A DNA stretch of 20,301 nt from Coptodactyla brooksi (GCA_033557675.1 JAWQRM010000712.1:1-20301); one strand, 5' to 3'. Counted from the stretch's first letter, positions 8,380-18,862 are shown. The notes: generated from the letters alone by a model not told the origin. Numbers and translations: made by a program.

Positions 8380-8449
8380 TCACAATTCGTGTTAAAGTGG
8401 GACGCATAATGGGGGCAATACCGAATACGCATTACGCAGCGTCCCCACT

Positions 8450-10592
8450 TCATCATATTGCCGATGTGACGGCATTACGAGAGTTACGGGCATTATTCAG
8501 TTGTTTAGCACACAGAGCATCTATTTCTAGCGAACATAATTAAAAGAAATGGGTGTGTATCAAGTGGTATTACAGTGGCAGGTCTGCAAGCGATTACCAT
8601 AATTTATTTGAACAATCTTCTGCAGGAAGGCCCGCAAAAGATTATCTGGATGCCCTGAGAGCTAAAATAATAGAAACAGCTACCCTGAAATGCTTTCTAA
8701 TGTTAGAAGGAATTTCTGAGAGATTAGGTTACTGTTTGACATCTCACGGTGGCCTTGAATACCACTACCAAGGGCAGTATGGACTTCCCTTAAAGTTCAG
8801 TAGTAATTATCAGAAATAAACTTATTCTCCTATAACTTAAAATAAATGTAATTTCGCCAGCTTCCGCTTCTAATAAATTTCGAAATAGTACTATCCTATT
8901 CTTAGAAATAATAATTGAGATAAATAATAATCAATTACTGTGTGAAACATAAGTATACCGGAAATAATACTTAGTGTCATTAATGCAAGAATTACATGGT
9001 AAAATGTTAAATATTGCATAATAATCTCCTTGTTTAAAGATTGCGGGTAGATTCTAAATTACCTTCTTAAAATGCCAGAGGAAGTTTGTCGTAAAAGCTT
9101 CGCCTGCTACTAAATCACAACGAGATTTATTAAAAATTGTAACGGGGAAACTTCGCTTTATTATCCGTCTTACATCAAAAAGGAAGAGCAAGCATTAATG
9201 ACGTCGTTAAAATTGTTTTTGCCCCAACGTTATGTGCCCTCGTAATTTACGTGGAGCCTAATGATATATGTAATCTATAACGAACAAGTAGAAGGTCGAA
9301 AGTTCCTTCGAAAATGCGGTACACGTAAGTTACTGCGCGAAAGCACATTAAATGCAGTAACTTAAAGTTGAACAACTTAAAGTTCAGTCCCGAAACTTTA
9401 AATTATACTTGTCGCTTATTAATTTAACCGGTAATTCGTTGCCGGCGGACTCTGATTAAACTGCGGGCAAATTATTTTATGTAATTTTCGAAATACCCTC
9501 CGCAATTTCATGATGTATCCAAGCTAAATGTCATGCAAAGTTACGTAATTAATTGCTATATACTGGCAATACATTTGAATATACTTGTATGTACAGAGTG
9601 ATTCCAATTGGTAATACCAAACAGGAAAATTTGATAAAGTCGATGGTGATGACAGAACTGGCACAATCAAGAATATCGATAAAAACCTTTAGCACCTTTA
9701 TTGGGTAAGCGACTGAAAACTTATCTCGTTTATTAACGGAAATTGAAGCTCGCTTTCAACTCTTTGAACTTTCTGTAGGCCGCTTTACAAAACGTATAAT
9801 ATAAACTATACTGAAGTACTTTCAACAGAACTCATTTTTCAATTTTCGGCCATTCTCTATTTATCAATTATGAATTGTAGAACGCATTTGTTATGTGGCA
9901 TGCAAAAATATATACTTACTGGTAGGTTACTGTAGGTCATATTTGAGTTTTCAATTACTTTTTGTTCTCAATTGTGAATTGCAAGTGATCATAGAGAAGT
10001 CATTGTCAACTCTAGGGGACTCAGTTTCCTATTTACCAATTATCAATCATGTTATCAATCATATAGCAGAAATATTTTTTGTCTTAATAATAATGTGTTA
10101 ATAGTATGTATTAATCAGTGTCCTAAATACACAAATATGCCATATTGGAACAAAGAATTATTTGTCAGAACTTCATCTAAAGTACACTAAATGCTGCGAA
10201 ATATCTGCAATTGCTTCAAAAATGCTTGGAAACACATTTTGGATCTAATTTAACAATAATTGGTATGAAAGTTCTTGTATTCCAAATCAGTAGATAGTCA
10301 GTGAAGAGCTGCAAATGGTGATTTACATCTCGACATCTTCTGTAAATGTTTTGGTAGAATTTTATAATTTTTGTTACTTTGTTGGTCGATGAAAATACGG
10401 GTTTTTAATGAGACGATTCCTTTGTTACTTGGAGGAGGTTTGTTTATTAGTTGTCGGCACACATCTGGGCCTTGACTGAGGACTGCTATTACAACTGGAC
10501 TGTATTTAAAACTCCATCGTGGCTTTGATTATAACTCCGATTACAACTTACTTATTCTTAATCTACCGACGCTTATATATGTACTAATAAAA
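8450..10592. other. Largely unassigned intergenic stretch
   Basis: No family was recognised over about 2.1 kb. An 88-residue open frame at 8553-8819 (+) has no signature I know. About 9050-9500 is less AT-rich and has no match elsewhere in the window; it contains AACTTAAAGTT twice in close succession (about 9360-9385). This is the longest stretch without a visible transposon. Confidence 0.5.
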
Positions 10593-10713
10593 TGAGGTGC
10601 TCAGTCAGTACTCTTGGTGGGTTACGCTTGGTGTCGTTTGCTTTGATCTTCATTCTCGACCTACTGATGACTGTGTGTTTATCGAAGCTCACCTTGCACT
10701 TGATCCACCACAA
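10593..10713 (+). mobile_element. Short second copy of the Jockey/CR1-type LINE
   Basis: About 120 bp on the plus strand is clearly related to the minus-strand sequence 2586-2459. Shared blocks are CATTCTCGACCTACT, GTGTGTTTATCGA, CTTGCACT and GATCCACCACAA, in the same order and spacing. It covers only the region just before the RT fingers, so it is a very short relic in the opposite orientation to the longer copy. Confidence 0.75.
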
Positions 10714-11239
10714 CTTAATAGTTAATTAACTTACCATTTGTGACTTTTATTGGCGTTTTACTGTGTTCTTACTTATTACATATTGTTAAATATGTTGATT
10801 AATAGTTAAAACGGTTATGAAAAACAATAGTTGCAATTATAGTTTGACCTTATATGTTAAATCCTTAGGTGCAAAATCTTAATGAACCGTAAAGTATTGC
10901 CATAAATATATAAACATCCCTTTTTAACTTGCCATACATTAGATGTATTATGTAATTTATATTATTTTTGTATTAAAAGCTTGTATTACAAAACTAAATC
11001 TAAACATCTTGTGCAAAATAACAAACTCACGCTTATTGCTATGCGATTCATATTTTTCTGATGCTTACTTTGACGAGATTCTGCTTCAAAGCTTTCAAAC
11101 AGCTTTCAAAGTAAAACAATTGAGAATCCACAAACATGTTCTCAAAATGTGAGAAAGTAGAAAGGAAAGGATAATATCAAATTCATAATGTGCCAGACGA
11201 ACAATGAAGAAAACACATACATATCACCTTCCAATTCAT
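10714..11239. other. Unassigned AT-rich spacer
   Basis: No family recognised. An open frame of 69 residues at 10943-11152 (+) has no recognisable domain and an AT-driven composition. Confidence 0.5.
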
Positions 11240-12560
11240 CAATCCCGCTCATGTTCCATTGTTTCCTTTTATGTTTAATGATCTTCGTATCTTCTCTTCC
11301 TTGCTAGATCTTACAAATCATGCATCTTTCATGTCTTTATTTGTTCACATTTGAAGTCAAACCAGTCGATTCTTCCTTCCCTTTTCGGTCTACCTATTAT
11401 GTCTTCTGTTGTAACAATTGTGCCATCTAATATTTTTCTTAACAGCTAGTTGTATTTCCACTCCTGTTCATAATCGCTCCTTTCTTATCAGTAGTAGAAG
11501 GTGACCCGTAGATACGTTTGGGGCTCTGTGTGGTAAACGTGTTAATATCCATATTTATGTTCTTTCTTGCGGTTAAATTTAGTACTCATCACAAACATGT
11601 TTAATGCGGTTGGTAGATTGCATAAAGTATTTCAATTTTCAGTTGTTATGTAATGACTTGTTTCCTCGGTACATAATTGACGTGTTCTTCTCTTCCATTT
11701 TGACCATTAGGTCTCTTGCTATAATTTGTGCGTCGTTCTTGGAAAATCAGTGGCTTGGTGCTTCTAATTCTTCATAGAATTTGTCCTTTTCTTCCTCATC
11801 TGCATCCTCCGTTGGTGCGTATATAGTCACTATTACAATATTTCTTGGAGTCCATAAATGCTGTATCATTTTCTTTGTTTATTCTCTCCTCAATAAAACG
11901 TGATGTATGTATGGTGCTGCGATTCCAAATTCCTCTAATACTCAACTTTCTTTTGTTTTTTGTCTTTGGAATACCTTGCGTTTTCACTCAGTCGTTTTTC
12001 TCCCTATTGCTGTAGTTGTTTCATCTTTGTGGTGCATGTTCATATATCTTCTTCCCGTTTAGTTTTTATATACTTCTGTACCCTAATGTGGTCTTTATTC
12101 ATTTTCTTGTCCAATTTCCACAATTCTCCATTAATACTTACTACTGGTAACCAAACTTTTGTCCTCTAGATATCTTTTTCTATCGTTGCCATTTATGTAC
12201 GCATTTTCTGGGTTTTCAATTCTTCGTCTATAAGGTCTGATTTCTGATTTCGTTCTTTTATGCTTTAGCTCTTATTTGCCCTATTTGTTCTATTTTAGTT
12301 TGCAGAAGTATTTGCACTGTTTCATATTCCGAATTGTTTTCAATTGCTATGCCCTCTAACATGATTTTAACTTTGCGAATTGTTTTTGTCTGTATTTTGT
12401 ATGTTATTTTTTTCTTTTCTAGCAAACATTTCTTCGTGATAGCTTTTCTGTGCATTATTTTTATTTCCCATGAGGTGTTGCATCTATTGCTCACCTCCAC
12501 CAGCATAACTATTGTTTCTTCCGTTTATATTTCATATATAATTGCTCAGTGATACGCCTA
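11240..12560 (-). mobile_element. RTE-like LINE fragment (ORF1 end, AP endonuclease, linker)
   Basis: Minus-strand frames joined across stops. The 5' part (about 12500-12258) reads MLEGIAIENNSEYETVQILL then KIEQIGQIRAKA, resembling the lysine- and glutamate-rich ORF1 of insect RTE-type LINEs, followed by NGELWKLDKKMNK (about 12110-12140). The endonuclease part follows: VIVTIYAPTEDADEEEKDKF (about 11770-11835), FYEELEAPSH, DAQIIARDL (the GDxN-type block, decayed), RGNKSLHNN, and MFVMSTKFNRKKEHKY (about 11560-11610). The segment RIDWFDFKCEQI with LARKRRYED (about 11280-11375) resembles the W-F-D-x-EC linker between endonuclease and RT. There is no RT here. It may belong to the same family as 2898-3720, which has only the RT end, but the two do not overlap, so this cannot be tested. 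Confidence 0.72.
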
Positions 12561-13893
12561 TATTATACCCGTTGTCCGGTTGTCGTTATAGTATTCGGAT
12601 CATATGCTCAGAGATTGGTCATGGACTTAACCATTTATCTTAAGCATATTATTATTGCTCTGTGATGTCTGTATAATTTCTGCCGCGCTAGGCAAACTAT
12701 TTTTAATTTATACTATTCACTAAAATACCAGAGTACCTACAGTTATTATTTGTATTTCCAATTATAGTTTTTCACCATTTCTTTCAGCGGTCCAGAACAC
12801 GCATCTGTATACAACAGTAACTAGTTTGTAACTCCGTACAGGTAGGCACTTTCTGCAGTATGATATCGACAAGTGATTAAATAGGATTGATGGACTTTGC
12901 ACTACTATATTTTGACAGATATACTTGATTCAGTTGGGCAAATAATTCTCTCCTACAAAAATTATATATATATATATATATATATACATATATATATAAT
13001 ACACCCCTCTTAGTAACGGTACGTCTATCTCAAATGTAGAAATGGTAAAAGACAGTGGGGTCGTTAATGTACATGGCGTTAGGTTTAGTTTGCTGACGCT
13101 TATTAATTAAAACGCATCGTTAAAACGCTACAGAAGTACAAAACTTACTTACTAAGTACAAAAGGATAGTATACAAATAGGCTGCTAGCAGTATCAGATT
13201 ATTACAAGCGATTTAATTTCGGAACACAACTAACACCATAGTAGGTAGACAACGAAAACTCCTTTTAGAACAACGGAGGCGACACAAAGAAAACAACCCA
13301 TGGGGAGCACTAAAATCAATAGGTGTGGGAATTGTCACACATTTTATAATAACAGAACGCTTTCGACGTCCAGAGAATTTAAATAAATAAGAATAATTAA
13401 GTTTGAAAATGTAACTTAATACAATTTATTCTTCATATTGACTTATATGCATAATATAATATTAATAAGGTTGCTAACGCTTTAAAAACAGTGAGAGAAC
13501 AGCGTATTGCAAACATTGAAGAGATAGGAAATTGCTAAGGAAGCTAATAGCTATTAACGCAATTCCAAAAATTGCGTTATGCAATTTACAAAAACTACTT
13601 TGAAAGGGCAAAATTAATATTGATGAATGAATAAAGATTTCTGGCGGTAACCTAAAATTCCACGTATTTTCTTTTTGCCAAACCACCTATATATCAGCTT
13701 CTAGTGCCACAAGACTTCTGTGTTCTGTCCAATTATCATAGTTTTTGTTATTGCTTTGGTACAATTGACCCTATCAAATATATATTAGCAGTAGCAGCTA
13801 TGTTGGATACCAACTTTATTGATGCCTGTCAAAATTATTACTTCAGTGGGTTCGATGTATCTTGCCTGCTTGACGAGCATTTGTTTACTGTTC
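12561..13893. other. Unassigned spacer with (TA)n tract
   Basis: No family recognised. It contains the (TA)n at 12963-12999. About 13230-13380 (+) reads as a short protein-like stretch (RRHKENNPWGALKSI) without a family match. The open frame at 13704-14021 (+) is mostly antisense to the Transib-like sequence in its second half. Confidence 0.5.
12963..12999. repeat. (TA)n microsatellite
   Basis: Alternating TA interrupted by one C near 12987. Confidence 0.95.
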
Positions 13894-14503
13894 TTAGTCG
13901 ACATATTTCAGCATTGCGCTATTTTCAAGACTGGTGTCATTTGTGTTGTTGTGTCTTATATAGTGGTCAGACGAGATTAATAACGGATGCAATACGTCTT
14001 CGTTTGTTGTTAAGCGACTAATCTCTCTTGAGTGAGCAATTGGTATTTTTTGTAGTATTTGTTTTGAACTTCTTGGGCTTCTTCGGATAATAAACCAATG
14101 GGAAGCACTGCTGCCGTAATAATTTTTTCGTAATGAAGCATTTTATGAACAGTTACTGGCGTATAATACCATCCATATAAATCGACAAACATTTCTGCAG
14201 TATGATAAGAATACATAACAAACTTTTGTGAATCAATAGCAGCACCGCATGTAATAACTTCTAGTATAATTGAGAAAAGCTTAATTAGATTTTCATTTAT
14301 TCCTGTTATTTTGGCTGTTAGTTACGGTTGGGGAAAAAATAGCGTGACGTGTTGCCCACATTTGCATTTCCACAATCTTGACGCAACATATCTATTCCAA
14401 ATTCAGTTCGAGATTGAAATTCTTTTTGAATTTTCTTTTTGTTTTCTTCTTTTTCAATTCTTGTTTGCTTTAAATAATAAGCGACATTAAGAATGCATTC
14501 CAT
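13894..14503 (-). mobile_element. Transib/RAG1-like transposase, C-terminal half (pseudogene)
   Basis: Minus strand. It starts MECILNVAYYLKQTRIEKEE (14503 down), then GNANVGNTSRYFF (about 14330-14365), comparable to the NDGNTARRFF block of Transib-type transposases. After a frameshift it reads KITGINENLIKLFSIILEV, IDSQKFVMYSYHTAEM, then WYYTPVTVHKMLHYEKII (about 14115-14170) and VLPIGLLSEEAQEVQNKYYK (about 14045-14105). The Glu in SEEAQE (about 14079-14089) corresponds to the third catalytic acid, like the SEGNESGNK block of RAG1. After another frameshift: AHSREISRLTTNEDVLHPLL, ISSDHYI, and a stop at 13894-13896. The family call rests on remembered motifs and on parallels with the RAG1 core. 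Broken by at least two frameshifts. The complementary N-terminal/central part lies next to it on the other strand. Confidence 0.75.
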
Positions 14504-14569
14504 GAACCTAATTAAATAAATAAACCTAATTTTAAAGCATTGTCTTATTAATCACTTTTCCCATTCAGC

Positions 14570-15118
14570 AATTAAATTCGGCTGCCAAGAGTGCATCAAA
14601 TATAATACCAGAATATATTGACACTAATCAAACGCTAGCGATGATAACAGATATTTTCAATATTTTGCCTCCTTATAAAAAAGTTGGGTTTTTGCCATGG
14701 GGCTCAAGGCCTGAAGAGCTGTTATATATAAAAAAGTTATAAGAGCTAAAAAGGAATGTTACCCTCAAGAAATGAGAATAACCGAAAAGAAAGCTGAAAT
14801 AGATCTTCGAAATTTATTAGATCATACCGTTGAGAAAAAATCCAAACGTTTTGATCAAACAACGATTGCAGAGATGGACAAAGATGAATTAATTTTAATA
14901 TCCACGTGGGGATGTGATAGGGTTTCTGGTCAAAATGAATTTAAACAAAAGTTTACGGATAATTCAATGGACACATCTGATGCATTCATGTACATGGTAT
15001 CTTCAGTGCCGATTCAACTAGTTTCGAACGACAATATTATGAAATAGTTTTGGTAAAACTGACACCCATCGAGTCCAAGACTTTGTAGGCCATATATAAT
15101 TTTTTCCACAAATATGCG
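14570..15118 (+). mobile_element. Transib/RAG1-like transposase, central part (pseudogene)
   Basis: Plus strand. It reads ALAMITDIFNILPPYKKV (about 14630-14685), then, after a short shifted stretch, KKVIRAKKECYPQEMRITE (about 14730-14785), EIDLRNLLDHTVEKK, ELILISTWGCDRVSGQNEFK (about 14887-14948), SSVPIQLVSND, and finally HPSSPRLCRP (about 15065-15095). In Transib-type transposases an LxxKWGCDGxSG block carries the first catalytic Asp; that Asp survives here at 14916-14918, with the following Gly changed to Arg. The PSSxRxCRP block matches the segment just after. One open run (14772-15047) is 91 residues. Homology stops near 15118. The C-terminal half is inverted on the left (13894-14503), so the gene has been broken and rearranged. 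Confidence 0.72.
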
Positions 15119-15127
15119 TTTTGGCAC

Positions 15128-15139
15128 CACTGTGCGACG
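15128..15139 (+). repeat. Possible Transib right terminus (CACTGTG + CGACG)
   Basis: CACTGTG at 15128-15134 is the reverse complement of the RSS-like CACAGTG heptamer with which Transib ends begin, and it is followed directly by CGACG, matching the GC-rich 5-bp target preference of that family. It lies about 10 bp after the end of the plus-strand transposase homology, in the orientation expected for a right end. No paired left end was found, and so short a match can be chance. Confidence 0.35.
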
Positions 15140-16005
15140 AAGTGATTTTACGACGAAGTCGTATGAATTTTTCCAAACACAAATGAACGTTTACCAAACC
15201 TGTATAAAATATGTGACGTTGATCTTATATTTTCTTTAATCTACTTTATCGAACCAACTCCAAAATATCCTATAAACTATTCTAGTTTTATGATATCGCC
15301 AGACTTTTGCGTTCATATTTTGTAAGCTGCGAAAAGTTAGTCGATCATCCATCGTTGCTAGTGTCCCTGCGGTACAGTAATCACTTCCACGCTTCGACGA
15401 AGGCATCATACTGTCAAAAAGGCTCTATAAATTTCAGGCGCAGCGAGTTTTAAAAGTTGTGGTGGAGGGTGGGTCCCCAGACGCCTTGAGTAGAGCGAAA
15501 TACTTTTCGTCGGCGACGGTATCGGCGACGTATTCTTTGGCGATACTCGAAGGCGTACCGTATAATGAAATCGATAGATTGATCTTTCGGCAGAAACCGT
15601 CAGTCTCGTCCGTGTTTGCATACCATGCCGATACGCAAACCTCAAGTTCGTTGCCAAATTGGCGACACTTCAGCGCATCGCAAGCGTAACGTGTCGCTAC
15701 TGTTTATTTGGTAACGATTCAACTCGACGCTGCATCGCCGAATATCGATTACTTGTTACATATTCGGGATAGGGTTACATTTCGTATACCTATCTTCCTT
15801 TGATACACTAAATAGTTGAATGATTGATTGTCCTTCACCTAATTTCCCTATATTACGGCATTCATGTTCTTTCGTCAAGACGATTGAGCAATAAGGTTCC
15901 AACAAGGCAAATGTATTTTAAGGAAAATATTTATACTAGAGTATTCATCCCTTGGAAATGAACTCACAGGTCGTAAACAAATAAAAGAAAACAGACGGTC
16001 AGCTC
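15140..16005. other. Unassigned spacer with GC-richer block
   Basis: No family recognised. About 15390-15740 is distinctly richer in G+C and CpG than the rest. It has overlapping open frames on both strands (15459-15689 + and 15406-15657 -), neither with a known domain. It could be a piece of regulatory DNA, an exon of an unknown gene or an unrecognised element. Confidence 0.4.
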
Positions 16006-16204
16006 GATCAGCTCTCTGGTAAGTATCTTTGATAGCTTTCGCTAAGCCTGAAGCGCTGTGGCTGAATAGCTAAAGACGCGCACTCTGTATTTTGTTGCCT
16101 GGCGCGAGTCAGTTCGAGACCACGTACGGCGCCAACTTTTTTTTTATTTTTTAGAACTGCAATTATTACTTTCATTAATTTTATTTTCACCAATTGTCTT
16201 TTAT
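16006..16204 (+). repeat. tRNA-like repeat, copy 1 (inverted pair)
   Basis: The core, 16053-16133 (81 nt), has an A-box-like TGGCTGAATAGC (16059-16070) and a B-box-like AGTTCGAGACC (16111-16121), complementary GCGC ends, and a T run directly after (16137-16145) as a Pol III terminator. The length and GTGGCTGA start suggest derivation from a type II (Ser/Leu-like) tRNA, but the anticodon arm does not form a normal cloverleaf. Similarity to copy 2 begins about 47 bp upstream of the tRNA-like part and continues past the T run into an ATTTTCACCAATT block, with a roughly 40-bp extra segment in this copy. It could be a tRNA-derived SINE, or a tRNA pseudogene inside a duplicated segment. Confidence 0.65.
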
Positions 16205-16356
16205 TATCGGATTATCTCGGATTTTCCGTGTGGACAGTACATCCTGCGGGGGCCATTTCTTCTGCCGTTTAGATGAAATCCCATTCATCTTCGAGCTTCA
16301 TTTGATTGGTGATCAAAAACACAGACATATACACCCGCCGCACGCATATACTAACA

Positions 16357-16396
16357 TGTATATGTATATATATGTATATATATATATATATATATT
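16357..16396. repeat. (TA)n/(TATG)n microsatellite
   Basis: TA-rich simple repeat in the loop between the two inverted tRNA-like copies. Confidence 0.9.
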
Positions 16397-16407
16397 AGTA
16401 TTTAATA

Positions 16408-16569
16408 GTAAAAGAAAATTGGTGAAAAATAAAAAAAAGTTGACGCCGTACGTGGTCTCGAACTGACTCGCGCCAGGCAACAAAATACAGAGTGCGCGTC
16501 TTAAGCGACTCAGCCACAACGCTTCATGTTTACTGAATGCTATTAAAGATACTTGCCAGACAGCTGGTC
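16408..16569 (-). repeat. tRNA-like repeat, copy 2 (inverted pair)
   Basis: Reverse-oriented partner of 16006-16204. The tRNA-like core is 16442-16522. From the GACGCGCACTCTG block through AGTTCGAGACC and CACGTACGGCG it is essentially identical to copy 1. The upstream CTGG-AAGTATCTTT segment is also shared, with a few changes. A run of Ts follows the core on the minus strand. Confidence 0.65.
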
Positions 16570-16857
16570 GAATGCTCAACTTTGCACACAAATTTCTTAG
16601 AAACGAAGGCCCATTCACCCAAACCCTTTTACATTTTTTGTACCCTCAACCTCCCCTATCGATTGAACTATAACTCATTCAAATTTGTATTTCGCAGTTG
16701 GCGGCATCTTCTTGTTAGTATAACATGCGCGACGCCGCTCGAAGCCCCGTTTCTAAGTAAATATTTGTACAGAAAAATATGCGTATATAACAAAATTAAG
16801 CTTGAGAATATAAGAATACGAAACAACTTTTTCCTCAGCTACAAAAGAGGCATTGTG

Positions 16858-17010
16858 CAGGGTGGCCTAAAAAGCGTGCAAGGTACTGTATCTCGCAAAC
16901 TACTCATCGTAGAGACTTGCTGTAAAACAATTTACAACTAAAGTGGCCAAAACAAAATGTAGGAAATTATTTCCAGGTTGCTAAGATGGCCACTAGGGGG
17001 CGTAACCTCC
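16858..17010 (+). repeat. Family A/B repeat, copy B
   Basis: In order: GGTGGCC, CTGTATCTCG, AAAGTGGCCA, ATGTAGGAAATTATTT, and a closing CTAGGGGGCGTAAC (16993-17006). The final 14 bases recur exactly, in reverse orientation, at 8286-8299 and the other landmarks recur in 7772-7880. This copy appears contiguous, so it helps define the order of parts in the monomer. Non-coding; family unknown. Confidence 0.7.
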
Positions 17011-18452
17011 ATTTTGAATTTAAAAATGTGGTGTTTCTCGAAATTTCGCCCTATTAAGATAACAAAGAAATAAATAAAGAAATAAAATAACCTTTTTAAA
17101 GTTGAGATAAATTCGAGTCTGTTTTGTTAAACACTTTTTGCCCTATCTCTAAAAATAAAGTGGTGAGGGGTGTTCAAATGTTCAAATTCTTGTTAAATAT
17201 TGGATTAATAAAACATATGAACACAGTCTTGGAAGTTGGATATATGATTTGTCGGATTAAGATCATTGTAAATTGTTCTCGATTCAACCACTTCTAATAT
17301 GAAGAAACTATTGTGGATATTTGCGGCTTAACAAATACAAATTGTTCGCAAAAATAGGGGTTTTTATGTATAACGAAATAAATTTTCATGAAATAAAGAT
17401 AATGCGCCCCGGGGGCGAAATTTGGAACACTCTTTAGATGTTTTACTATACATATGTTATACATATATTTTATACACTCATTTTTGTACATATTTTTCAT
17501 TTCCGTATCTTCTATGCATTTGTACAATAAAATTCAAATAATTCGAACTTGGATCATGATTTTGGATCACGCTTTATATTTTTCTTCTTTTCTTTTCTTA
17601 TTTTCTGCTTAACGTGTTTTCTATGAAGTACGGCAGATATTTGTTTCTGGGCGAAAGTGAGAAAAGTATATAAGGAACTGTTATCAACATATGTAAGAAC
17701 TAGACATTAACACCCAACCAAACATTCAAGACCTCTGTGAGAATCATAAGGACCACACATGAGCCCTTTCATCTCGCAAAGTATCCTACAAATTGGAATG
17801 TTCGAAGACATGTGGATTAGTAACAGTGTCAAGTATAACACACCATATGGTTTTAGTCTGGTCCAAAACATACTTATGATGAACAGAGTTATAACCGCTA
17901 TTCAGGGGGTTCAACGTCACCAGATAACAACAGCCATCACTTCTAAAGTAACAATAAGAGTTATGATGGTACGCTTATATATCGCCCATGAAATGTATGA
18001 CGACGTTTGCTGTGTAATTAAAGCATAAATTTGGAATATCTCTGTTCGAATAATTTTCTGTGTTATCCACTTTTGCAACATCAAACATGCTTGAACCTAC
18101 TAATAAATAATAAAGACACTCAGATATTTTTAATTAATATATCTAAAGGTACATTAATTAGTATACCATATATCTGACGCTTTTTTGAAAATCGGAAAAA
18201 AATTTATTTGAATATTTTCACATTTCTAACTTAAATTGAAGTAAAAATGAAAGCCGTCAAAAATGACTTGGATCAGTCTTTTGCCAGCCAGGATCAGCCA
18301 ATACATGGATTAATCAAAAATGATTTTATTCCATATATATATATATATATATATACATATATTGTATAGTATTAATATCAGTTAATATAAAAATAATGCA
18401 CACCCGTACCAAAATTTAAAATTTAGTTCAAGTATAAATGAACAAAGTATAT
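17011..18452. other. Unassigned spacer with (TA)n tract
   Basis: No family recognised. The first 150 bp may continue the family A/B repeat. An 89-residue open frame at 17759-18028 (+) has no recognised domain. (TA)n lies at 18332-18361. Confidence 0.5.
18332..18361. repeat. (TA)n microsatellite
   Basis: Alternating AT with a single C near 18356. Confidence 0.95.
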
Positions 18453-18665
18453 AAATTGTGGATACGGAACCTTTGGCTTTGAAACAATTTAATCACTGGT
18501 TACCACTTTACCAAAATAATAATAAATTGCTCGCTCATTTGGTGGCTCTTTATTAAGAGCCACCAGGAAATGATTTCCTGATTTCTCTTGACAATGTCGA
18601 CTTTGTCGACGAAATGCGCATCGAGCTATTTATTATTGCTTTGGTGAAGTGGTAACCATTGATTA
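18453..18665 (+). mobile_element. Small hammerhead-bearing element, copy 2 (partial inverted dimer)
   Basis: Begins AAATTGTGGATACGGAACC like copy 1 and ends GGTGAAGTGG...GATTA like copy 1. Inside, 18491-18533 is the inverse of 18622-18664 (about 88% identical). A perfect hairpin GGTGGCTCTT-TATT-AAGAGCCACC fills 18541-18564, and a second, AGGAAAT-G-ATTTCCT, fills 18565-18579. Read on the minus strand the left half is another copy of the same element with the ribozyme core lost, so this looks like a head-to-head dimer. Imperfect direct repeats of 11 bp (18442-18452 and 18666-18676, 9 of 11 matching) may be target duplications. Confidence 0.62.
18585..18626 (+). ncRNA. Hammerhead-ribozyme-like motif, copy 2
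   Basis: Same layout as copy 1. Stem I is CTC (18585-18587) with GAG (18623-18625). The core is TTGACAA (18588-18594) plus T. Stem II is a perfect GTCGAC-TTT-GTCGAC (18596-18610). GAAA is at 18611-18614. The palindromic stem III ATGCGCAT (18614-18621) precedes C18622. Stem II is intact here, unlike copy 1, while stem I is shorter. The same deviation from CTGANGA in both copies suggests it was present in the source element rather than arising by independent decay. Confidence 0.5.
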
Positions 18666-18853
18666 ACAGTGTATATGTTAAATGAATGGAGTAACGAATT
18701 AGTTTGAAAAATTGTGATATTTTTTATCATACACGTAACAATCAAATCAAAGATATCTTTCTTAAATATAATAATACAAAACCTAAGATATATATACATA
18801 ACTGGTTTGTTAACTATAATGCATTGGAAAAAATATGTAGGATATAAAACAAC

Positions 18854-18860
18854 AAAAAAA
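18854..18860 (-). terminator. Pol III T-run terminator
   Basis: On the minus strand seven Ts start three bases after the end of the tRNA-Gly gene (18863). Confidence 0.9.
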
Positions 18861-18862
18861 CG

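Noticed and set aside
12334..12552. Plus-strand open frame rich in Phe and Ile resembling membrane segments
   Set aside because: It is the antisense of the lysine-rich ORF1-like stretch of the RTE LINE; hydrophobicity is a by-product of base composition.
13704..14021. 105-residue plus-strand open frame
   Set aside because: Its second part is antisense to the C-terminal Transib-like sequence, and no domain is visible in the first part.
16313..16618. 101-residue minus-strand open frame
   Set aside because: It spans a TA microsatellite and the tRNA-like repeat; the matching frame at 16008-16193 arises from the other repeat copy.
17759..18028. 89-residue open frame (+)
   Set aside because: No recognisable domain, splice context or homologous repeat in the window, so not called a gene.
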